Shown: positions 57,429 through 64,000 of the stretch, piece after piece
How positions within the stretch are numbered: position 1 is the first letter of the stretch
Layout of the letters: every line of letters starts with the position of its first letter
Assembly (NCBI RefSeq): GCF_002245655.1
Contig: NZ_NOIH01000007.1
Span: forward strand, 62,001 to 126,000
Reading direction: 5' to 3'
Source of the DNA: Thauera propionica
GTDB taxonomy: Bacteria > Pseudomonadota > Gammaproteobacteria > Burkholderiales > Rhodocyclaceae
Length of the DNA: 64,000 bases
Position numbers and translations under genes: made by a program
The notes under the pieces: generated by a model
Told to the model about the DNA's origin: nothing
The model's database searches: none
Seen by the model: only the letters and a program-made list of their open reading frames with translations

Positions 57429-59635
57429 TCATGTCAGCCAAGCTCAGGTTTGCGCTTGCGGTGATCGTGCTGGGCTTGCTGATGACGGGGCCGTTCATCC
57501 TTACGGCGCTGATCGTCTGGTTCGAGACGCAGGGAGAGAACCGTCAGCAGCTTGTGGATGTCCTCACTCCGCATCTGGGCGTGGGCACGATGTTGACCGT
57601 ACTGGGCTTTGCCGCCGGTGTGGGCGTGCTGCGGACCCTGTTCCGGCAGTACGTGCAGGGCCTGTTGCGCATGGCGGAGAACCTGCGCCTGATGCTCGGC
57701 GCGAACCGCGGCTTCCGTGTCCAGCCGGACGGCCCGCCCGAGGTGCAGATGCTCGCCGTCGCCGCCAACGAACTCGCGAGCCAGCGCGACGAGATCTTCG
57801 GCGACGTAGAGGCCCAGATCGCCCGGGCCAAGGATTCGGTCGAGCAGGAAAAGAACCGCCTGGCGGCCCTGATGTCCGAGCTGACCCAGAGCGTCGTGGT
57901 CTGCAACCTCGACGGCCGCATCCTGCTCTACAACAACCGTGCGCGGATGCAGTTTCGCGCGCTGTCCGATGCGCCGGGCGTGGCGGGTGGCGGCGAGCTG
58001 ATCGGCCTCGGGCGCTCGATCTATGCCGTGTTCGAGCGCAACCTCATTGCACACGCACTGGAAACCATCCAGCAGCGCCTCAAGCGTGGCGTAGCCCAGC
58101 CACAGGCCAATTTCGTGACGACCACGCGCGCCGGCCAGCTGCTGCGCGTACAGATGGCGCCGGTGCTGTCGGTCGCCCGCAGCGACGCCAAGGCCGAGGC
58201 CGAGCCCGAGGGCGGGGAGGGCGCGCCGGAGCGGACGCAGACGGGCTTCATCCTGATGCTCGACAACATCACCCGCAACTTCGAGACCGAGTCGCGCCGC
58301 GACCAGATGCTGCACAACCTCACGGAAGGCAATCGCGCCTCGCTGGCAAACGTGCGGGCGGCGGCGGAGATGCTCGAATACGGCGACTTGCCCGACGAGA
58401 TGCGTGACCGCTTCCGCAGCGTCATCCGCGACGAGGTTCAGGCGATGAGCCAGCGCCTGAACGACACCGCCAACGAGTTCGCCGATTCGCTGAAGGTGCG
58501 CTGGCCGCTCGAGGAGATGCTGGGTGCCGACCTCATCGCTGCTGTGCAGCGTCGCATCGAGGAACGCATTGGCTTGCCGAGCAAGCTCGAGGAGGTGGAT
58601 GAGCGTCTGTGGGTGAAGGTCGACAGCTTCTCGCTGATGCAGGCCCTGACCTACCTGGCCAACCGCCTGTCCGACGAGTTCGAAGTGCGCGAGGTGCGTT
58701 TCCGCCTGAGCGCGGCGGGACGACTGGTCCACCTCGATCTTATCTGGTCCGGTCAGGCAATGAGCACCGAGACGGTCATGAGCTGGGAACTCGAGCCGAT
58801 GAAGATCGATGACGAGAGCAGCCCGCTGACGGTGCGCGACGTGATCGACCGCCATGACGGCGAGATGTGGCTGGAGCGCGAGAAGGTGCGCCATCGCGCC
58901 TTCTTCCGCATACTGCTGCCGGCGGCCGTGCCGCAGGAACAGTCGGAGGCCGAACTCTTCCTGCGTGGCGAGAGCCGGCCGGAGTACTACGACTTCGACC
59001 TGTTCGCGTGGTCGGAAAAGTCGCATGGCATCGAGGACCGCCCGCTCACGGAACTGGCGTTCACCGTGTTCGACACCGAAACGACGGGCCTCAACCCGTC
59101 GCAGGGCGATGAAATCATCCAGATCGGCGCAACGCGGGTGCTCAACGGCAAGCTCTTGCGCAACGAGTCCTTCGAGCAGCTGATCGACCCATGCCGCCCG
59201 CTCGCCGCCGAGTCGGCGAAGATCCACGGCATCACGGCCGAGATGTTGCGCGGACAGCCCACCATCGAGTCGGTTCTGCCGGCTTTCCACGCGTTTGCCG
59301 CAGATACCGTGCTGATCGCGCACAACGCCGCGTTCGACATGCGATTCCTGCAGTTGAAGGAGGAGCAGACCGGGCTGCGCTTCGACCAACCGGTCATCGA
59401 CACCTTGCTGCTGTCGGCTGTGGTGCATCCGAACCAGGAGTCGCATCGCCTCGAGGCCATTGCCGAGCGGCTCGGCCTGACCATCGTCGGCCGCCACACG
59501 GCGCTGGGCGACGCGATCGTCACCGCGGAGGTTTTCCTCAAGCTCTTGCCGCTGCTGGCCGAGAAGGGCATTCGCACCCTGCGTGAGGCGCGCGAGGCGG
59601 CGGAGAAGACCTACTACGCCCGGATCAAGTATTGA
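57425..59635 (+). CDS. membrane pseudokinase fused to DEDDh 3'-5' exonuclease
   Basis: 736 residues. Order: two transmembrane helices (about 8-30, 48-66), a HAMP-like linker and coiled coil, a PAS-like domain (about 145-280; VVVCNLDGRILLYNNRAR), then a histidine-kinase-like region. In it the H-box position is Glu301 (EGNRASLANVRAAAEML) and the N- and G-boxes are absent, so it should not phosphorylate. Residues 540-736 are an intact DnaQ-type exonuclease: FDTETTG (Asp550, Glu552), AHNAAFDMRFL (His633, Asp638), RHTALGD (His691, Asp696). ATGA overlap with the receiver. Single-stranded nucleic acid hydrolysis is likely, regulated from the membrane by inference. Confidence 0.88.
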   Translation: MIMSAKLRFALAVIVLGLLMTGPFILTALIVWFETQGENRQQLVDVLTPHLGVGTMLTVLGFAAGVGVLRTLFRQYVQGLLRMAENLRLMLGANRGFRVQPDGPPEVQMLAVAANELASQRDEIFGDVEAQIARAKDSVEQEKNRLAALMSELTQSVVVCNLDGRILLYNNRARMQFRALSDAPGVAGGGELIGLGRSIYAVFERNLIAHALETIQQRLKRGVAQPQANFVTTTRAGQLLRVQMAPVLSVARSDAKAEAEPEGGEGAPERTQTGFILMLDNITRNFETESRRDQMLHNLTEGNRASLANVRAAAEMLEYGDLPDEMRDRFRSVIRDEVQAMSQRLNDTANEFADSLKVRWPLEEMLGADLIAAVQRRIEERIGLPSKLEEVDERLWVKVDSFSLMQALTYLANRLSDEFEVREVRFRLSAAGRLVHLDLIWSGQAMSTETVMSWELEPMKIDDESSPLTVRDVIDRHDGEMWLEREKVRHRAFFRILLPAAVPQEQSEAELFLRGESRPEYYDFDLFAWSEKSHGIEDRPLTELAFTVFDTETTGLNPSQGDEIIQIGATRVLNGKLLRNESFEQLIDPCRPLAAESAKIHGITAEMLRGQPTIESVLPAFHAFAADTVLIAHNAAFDMRFLQLKEEQTGLRFDQPVIDTLLLSAVVHPNQESHRLEAIAERLGLTIVGRHTALGDAIVTAEVFLKLLPLLAEKGIRTLREAREAAEKTYYARIKY

Positions 59636-59678
59636 TGTCGTTCAGCGCAGTGCGGCGAAGTCGAAGCGGGGACGGCGC

Positions 59679-61730
59679 ATGAGCGGTCCGTCCTCCTTCG
59701 CGCGCCGCCTGCGGCGCTACTACGTCTGGTACACCGGCACCTTCCTGCTGTTCGTGGTTGGCCTGGCGATCGGCGAGTACCTTGGCCTGTCGCCGCACCT
59801 GATCGGCCACGTATTTCTGTTCGTCACCATCGCCATCTACGCCGGTATCGGGGTGATGAGCCGCACCTCGGACGTGTCCGAGTACTACGTCGCGGGGCGT
59901 CGTGTGCCGGCCATGTTCAACGGCATGGCGACCGCGGCGGACTGGATGAGCGCGGCCTCGTTCATCGGCCTGGCGGGTACGCTGTATTTCTCGGGCTTCG
60001 AAGGGCTGGCCTTCGTTACTGGCTGGACCGGCGGCTTCGTGCTGGTGGCCTTGCTGCTTGCGCCTTACCTGCGCAAGTTCGGGCAATACACGATTCCGGA
60101 TTTCCTGGGTGCGCGCTACGAGGGCAATGTGGCTCGCCTGGTCGGACTGGGGGCGACGATCCTCGCGAGCTTCGTCTATCTCGTCGCGCAGATCTACGGC
60201 GTGGGTCTCGTGACCAGCCGTTTCGTCAGCGTCGAGTTCGAGATCGGCCTGTTCGTCGGGCTAGCGGGCATCCTGGTGTGCTCCTTCCTCGGCGGCATGC
60301 GCGCCGTGACCTGGACCCAGGTGGCGCAGTACGTGATCCTGATCATCGCCTACCTGGTGCCGGTGGTGATCCTGTCCTACAAGCTCACTGGCATCCCGAT
60401 TCCGCAGGCAGTCTATGGCACCGTGCTCCAGCAGATCACCGAGCGGGAGCAGCACCTGTTCGAGGCGCCTGACGAGATCGAAGTTCGCTCCTTGTACCGT
60501 CTTCGCGCCGACGGCTACGCCGCCAAGATTGACGCGCTGCCCGACTCGCTCGAGGTCGAGCGACGTGCCTTGATCGATCGCCTCAATGCGCTGAGGCTCG
60601 GAAACGCGTCCGCGCGCGACATCGCCCTCACCGAACGCACGCTGCGCGACCTGCCGCGCACGGCTGACGAGGCACGTGTGCAGTGGGAGAAGGCGCGGAT
60701 CGATGCTCTCGAGCGCGCACGACCACCGCCGCGCCACGCGCAGGCGCATCCGGGCGCCACGCCTGCCGAATCGACGGTGGCGCGCAACAACTTCCTGGCG
60801 CTGATGTTCGTGCTGATGGTCGGCACGGCCGCGCTGCCGCACATCCTGATGCGCTACTACACCACGCCCGGCGTCACCGACGCGCGCAAGTCGGTGCTGT
60901 GGTCGCTGTTCTTCATCTTCCTGCTCTACGTCACGGCGCCGGCCTATGCGGTGTTTGCCAAGTGGGAGGTGTATCACAACGTCGTCGGATCGAGCCTCAG
61001 CATCCTGCCCGACTGGGTGGCGTCATGGGGCAAGGTGGGGCTGGTGCGCATCGAGGACCTTAACGCCGACGGCATCCTGCAGTTGGCCGAACTGCGCCTG
61101 AATACCGACGTGATCGTGCTGGCCACGCCCGAGATCGCCGGCTTGCCCTATGTGGTGTCCGGGCTGGTGGCGGCCGGCGGCCTCGCCGCAGCGCTGTCCA
61201 CGGCCGACGGCCTGCTGTTGACGATCTCGAACGCGCTGTCACACGACCTGTACTACAAGGTGATCAACCCAGCGGCGACGACGCACCGCCGGCTCGTGAT
61301 CTCGAAATCGCAGTTGCTGGTCGTGGCCATGGTGGCGGCGTGGGTGGCCTCGCTGCGCCCGGACAACATCCTGTTCATGGTGGGGCTGGCGTTCTCGATC
61401 GGGGCGTCGGCCTTCTTCCCTGCGCTCGTGCTCGGCATCTTCTGGAAACGCGCGAACCGTCCGGGTGCGGTGGCCGGCATGGTGGTGGGGCTGGCCGTCA
61501 CCCTGTACTACGTCGTTCGCACGCACAGCTTCTTCGGCGGTTCGATGAGTCACGCCTGGTTCGACATCAACCCGATCTCCGCGGGGGTGTTCGGCGTGCC
61601 GCTCGGTTTCGTGACGATTGTCCTGGTCAGCCTGGTGACGCGGCCACCCCCGCAGGAAATCCAGGACCTGGTCGATTACGTGCGCTATCCGCAACTGCCC
61701 CCGGATCACGGCCGCTCGCCCGGCAGCTGA
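59679..61730 (+). CDS. sodium:solute symporter, VC_2705-like
   Basis: 683 residues, an SSS-family transporter with about 13 helices. Start: an amphipathic arginine-rich segment (MSGPSSFARRLRRYYVWYTGTFLLFVVGLAIGEYLG) that looks like a fused small DUF4212-type helix pair. The core SSS signature is seen in AADWMSAASFIGLAGTLYFSGFEGLAFVTGWTGG and GGLAAALSTADGLLLTISNALSHDLYYK. A hydrophilic insert of about 120 residues (250-369) interrupts the membrane domain. Relatives carry acetate or other short acids with sodium. It starts 44 bases after the exonuclease fusion; convergent with the next gene. ATG 59679 chosen. Confidence 0.9.
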   Translation: MSGPSSFARRLRRYYVWYTGTFLLFVVGLAIGEYLGLSPHLIGHVFLFVTIAIYAGIGVMSRTSDVSEYYVAGRRVPAMFNGMATAADWMSAASFIGLAGTLYFSGFEGLAFVTGWTGGFVLVALLLAPYLRKFGQYTIPDFLGARYEGNVARLVGLGATILASFVYLVAQIYGVGLVTSRFVSVEFEIGLFVGLAGILVCSFLGGMRAVTWTQVAQYVILIIAYLVPVVILSYKLTGIPIPQAVYGTVLQQITEREQHLFEAPDEIEVRSLYRLRADGYAAKIDALPDSLEVERRALIDRLNALRLGNASARDIALTERTLRDLPRTADEARVQWEKARIDALERARPPPRHAQAHPGATPAESTVARNNFLALMFVLMVGTAALPHILMRYYTTPGVTDARKSVLWSLFFIFLLYVTAPAYAVFAKWEVYHNVVGSSLSILPDWVASWGKVGLVRIEDLNADGILQLAELRLNTDVIVLATPEIAGLPYVVSGLVAAGGLAAALSTADGLLLTISNALSHDLYYKVINPAATTHRRLVISKSQLLVVAMVAAWVASLRPDNILFMVGLAFSIGASAFFPALVLGIFWKRANRPGAVAGMVVGLAVTLYYVVRTHSFFGGSMSHAWFDINPISAGVFGVPLGFVTIVLVSLVTRPPPQEIQDLVDYVRYPQLPPDHGRSPGS

Positions 61731-61789
61731 GAAAGCGCATGGGGGCAGGGCGCTCGACAACCGGGCTCATGGCCGCGGCGGACGGAGAC

Positions 61790-64000
61790 TCAGGCTTGAG
61801 CGGCGGCAAGCCAGTCGAGCAAGGCCGCCTCTTCGAGTGCCTTCGCGTACAGCCAGCCCTGTCCTTCGTCGCAGCCCAGGGCCAGCAGGGCATCGCGCTG
61901 GGCCTCGGTCTCGATGCCTTCGGCCGTGACCTGCATGCGCTGGGTATGACCAAGACTGATCACCATCCGCGCGATGCTGTCGTCCTGAAGCATTTCGTTG
62001 ACGAAACTGCGGTCGATCTTGAGCCGTTGCGCGTCGAGGTGGCGCAGCACGCTGAGCGACGAGAAGCCGGTGCCGAAGTCGTCGATCGCCACGCGAACGC
62101 CCAGCGTCTGCAGCTCAGCGAGCAGTCGGCGGACCAGGTCGAGATCGTCGGCGGCCATGGATTCGGTGATCTCCAACTCCACCTGCGACCCCGGTATGCC
62201 TGCATCGTCCAGGCTGGTCTTGAGTATCGTCATGAAATCCGGGTCGCGCAGTTGGGCGTGCGACACGTTGATCGCCATGCCGAGCGTGTCGTGACCGGCA
62301 TCCCGGAGCCGGCGTAGCTGCTGGCAGGCGCTGCGCATCACGAAGGCGCCCAGCGCGGTCATCAGCCCCGACTGTTCGGCGAGCGGAATGAAGCGGTCGG
62401 GCGGAATGAGCTCGCCGCTCGCGGTGCGCCAGCGCAGCAACGCCTCGACCCCGCTCGGACGTCCATCCTCCAGCCGCACCTTGGGCTGGTACACCACGAA
62501 GAAGTGATTGTGGGCGTCGAAGGCCTCGCGCAGGTCGCGCAGCAAATGCATGCGTTCGCGGGCGTCCTGCCCGAGCGCTGCGGAGAAATAGACTGCCGTG
62601 CCGCGGTGATGCAGCTTGGCCTGCTTGAGTGCGACATGGGCATCCTTCAGCAACTCGGGACCGTAGCAATCACGCGTACCCAACTGCACCAGCCCGATCG
62701 TCGCCGATAGTCGCACGCGCTGTCCCGCGACCTCGAATGCCTCGCCGAAAAGGTGCTGCAGCGTGTCGGGCTTGACCGTGCCGGAATGGCCGAGCACGGC
62801 GAAAAGGTCGCTGCCGAGCCGCGCCAGATGGCATTCGGGCAGGGCAGCGTGCGCACGGGCGACGATGGCCTTGAGCGCTGCGTCGCCGAACTCATGCCCG
62901 AGCGCGTCGTTGATCGCCGAGAAGTCGTCGATGTCGAGCAGGGCGAGCGTCGAGTTGGCGGGCTCGAGTTCGGGGGCGGCAAGGAGCTCGAGCAGGCGGT
63001 TGAGGTTGGGGATGCGAAGCAAGGGATCGAGATAGGCCTGGTCGATGAGACGGTCGTAAAGCAGCACGTTCTCGAAACCGACCGCCATGCTCGAGCAGAA
63101 CACCTCGAGCAGGTGGCGGTCGCCTTCCCGCAGGGGATGGGACAGCTCGACATATGCGGCGAGGCCGCGTCCCGCCGAGGTGGGAAAGTAGATCGCCAGC
63201 GCGGGCGCGAACAGGCTGCACTGCTCGTTCAGGCAACGCATGAGGGTGTCGCGGATCGTCTCTGTGTCGAGCGCGGCCAGCGGCTGCAGCACGTACTGGC
63301 TGAAACGCCCGGCGGCAGCAATGACGCGCGCGGGTTCGCCGACGCTCGCCAGGCCGCCCTGGGCGCAGACAAGCCCTTCGGTCCGCACGCCCAGCAGCGC
63401 GCACAACTGATTCACGACGCCTTCGGCAAAGCGCTGCATGCCGTGCAGCTTGGTCAGTTCGGTGCTGGCACGGACGATGCCTTCGAGGCCCTGACGCATG
63501 CGCTCGTGGGTCCGCATCTGGCGATACACGCGAATCGACGCGGTGAGGCTGGTGAATAGCCGCACACGGGTCAGCTCGGACTTGGTCTTGTAGTCGTTGA
63601 TGTCGTAGTTGCGAACGGTCTCGAGTTCGGGTGCATAGCCCGGCTGGCCGGTGCGCAGGATGACGCGCAGCGCGCTGCGCTTGAGCGCTTCGCGCACTTC
63701 GCGCACGACCTTCAGGCCGGCGTTGTCGGACTCCATCACCACGTCGAGCAGCATCACGGCCAGATCCTCGTGCTGGGCAACCTGCTGCAAGGCCGCCTCG
63801 CCGGAGTGCGCGTGCAGTAACTGCACGGGGCGGTCCTCGACGAGCATCCCGCGCAATGCGAGCTCGGTGGCGCGATGGACGTCCTCGTCGTCGTCGACGA
63901 TCAGCACTTTCCAAGGGTCTGGAGCTTCGGTCCCGGTTGGCGACGGGGCGATGTCCTCGTCGATCGCGATCAGCTCGTCGTCGGCACTGAAGGTCGGTTC
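61790..64000 (-). CDS. response regulator with DUF3369, degenerate GGDEF and EAL domain (partial)
   Basis: At least 736 residues are visible; the frame stays open to the window edge, so the N-terminus lies beyond base 64000. Order: short acidic leader, receiver (VLIVDDDEDVHRATELAL, LLDVVMES), DUF3369 (HGMQRFAEGVVNQLCALLG), GGDEF, EAL. The GGDEF active site reads LGSDLF, so cyclase activity is unlikely. The EAL site is complete: EALLRW, INVSHAQL, ELEITES, AIDDFGTGFSSL, LKIDRSF, TAEGIET, and the final Gln in DEGQGWLYAKA. It should break down c-di-GMP when its receiver is phosphorylated, with the GGDEF perhaps binding GTP. Confidence 0.92.
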   Translation of the reverse strand, partial: EPTFSADDELIAIDEDIAPSPTGTEAPDPWKVLIVDDDEDVHRATELALRGMLVEDRPVQLLHAHSGEAALQQVAQHEDLAVMLLDVVMESDNAGLKVVREVREALKRSALRVILRTGQPGYAPELETVRNYDINDYKTKSELTRVRLFTSLTASIRVYRQMRTHERMRQGLEGIVRASTELTKLHGMQRFAEGVVNQLCALLGVRTEGLVCAQGGLASVGEPARVIAAAGRFSQYVLQPLAALDTETIRDTLMRCLNEQCSLFAPALAIYFPTSAGRGLAAYVELSHPLREGDRHLLEVFCSSMAVGFENVLLYDRLIDQAYLDPLLRIPNLNRLLELLAAPELEPANSTLALLDIDDFSAINDALGHEFGDAALKAIVARAHAALPECHLARLGSDLFAVLGHSGTVKPDTLQHLFGEAFEVAGQRVRLSATIGLVQLGTRDCYGPELLKDAHVALKQAKLHHRGTAVYFSAALGQDARERMHLLRDLREAFDAHNHFFVVYQPKVRLEDGRPSGVEALLRWRTASGELIPPDRFIPLAEQSGLMTALGAFVMRSACQQLRRLRDAGHDTLGMAINVSHAQLRDPDFMTILKTSLDDAGIPGSQVELEITESMAADDLDLVRRLLAELQTLGVRVAIDDFGTGFSSLSVLRHLDAQRLKIDRSFVNEMLQDDSIARMVISLGHTQRMQVTAEGIETEAQRDALLALGCDEGQGWLYAKALEEAALLDWLAAAQA

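Noticed and set aside
57434-59497. 687-codon open frame antisense to the exonuclease fusion
   Set aside because: Composition (His, Gln, Arg, Val) is typical of antisense shadows; the sense strand has clear domains.

Overview
The window looks like chromosomal DNA of a high-GC betaproteobacterium, most likely a member of the Rhodocyclales close to Thauera, Azoarcus or Aromatoleum. This rests on the overall gene repertoire, the lineage-typical small families (DUF3579, DUF2788, DUF2863, DUF4936), the argD-argF-argG order and the ppsR/ppsA divergence. It is an inference from gene content, not from a marker-gene comparison. Nearly everything is compact, single-copy, housekeeping DNA. I see no insertion sequence, prophage, CRISPR array, rRNA or tRNA. 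No stretch longer than about 300 bases lacks a gene; the longest gaps are about 280 bases (8990-9270) and 274 bases (51652-51925).

Layout. 1-12.7 kb: a lemA/TPM membrane-protein operon, a DUF2249 protein, an exported glutathione peroxidase, two chemotaxis receptors, an RcnB-like exported protein, a PPK2 polyphosphate kinase, an esterase, an HDOD protein, xpt and a ygiD-type dioxygenase. 12.9-15.1 kb: an overlapping tadA / L,D-transpeptidase-like / GNAT / spermidine-synthase-like operon. 15.1-17.2 kb: an NRDE-DUF4936-ygfZ group. 17.4-22 kb: the overlapping mltG-tmk-holB-pilZ operon with tatD and an ankyrin protein. 22-28.2 kb: dbpA, yjdM, DUF429, a histone-deacetylase-like enzyme, murJ, rpsT and DUF3579. 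28.4-33.8 kb: argD-argF-argG, then small conserved genes (DUF2788, ppnP, yajQ) and an ankyrin protein. 33.9-41.9 kb: a small YjfB-like gene and a type IV pilus minor-pilin cluster in the order fimU-pilV-pilW-pilX-pilY1-pilY2-pilE, visibly less GC-rich than its flanks and followed by a coupled retropepsin-like protease. 41.9-49.96 kb: a NUDIX hydrolase, a CobD-like membrane protein, thiolase, msrB, DUF2863, and divergent ppsR/ppsA.

50-61.7 kb is the most interesting part. Class I fumarase is divergent from acetyl-CoA synthetase (acs). Acs is followed by a hairpin-rich gap, a small membrane protein, a CbrA/CrbS-type kinase whose sensor is a whole sodium:solute-symporter domain, a receiver-only response regulator, a membrane pseudokinase fused to a complete DEDDh 3'-5' exonuclease, and a stand-alone VC_2705-type symporter. 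From regulator onward the genes overlap or nearly touch. I infer a dedicated acetate/short-chain-acid sensing, uptake and activation module, with the exonuclease fusion as its least understood part. The window ends inside a receiver-DUF3369-GGDEF-EAL protein whose N-terminus lies beyond base 64000.

Carbon metabolism is a recurring theme: acs, PpsA with its regulator, fumarase and thiolase are all close together, as expected for an organism that grows on organic acids. Surface behaviour (pili, chemotaxis receptors, PilZ and c-di-GMP proteins) is the second theme.
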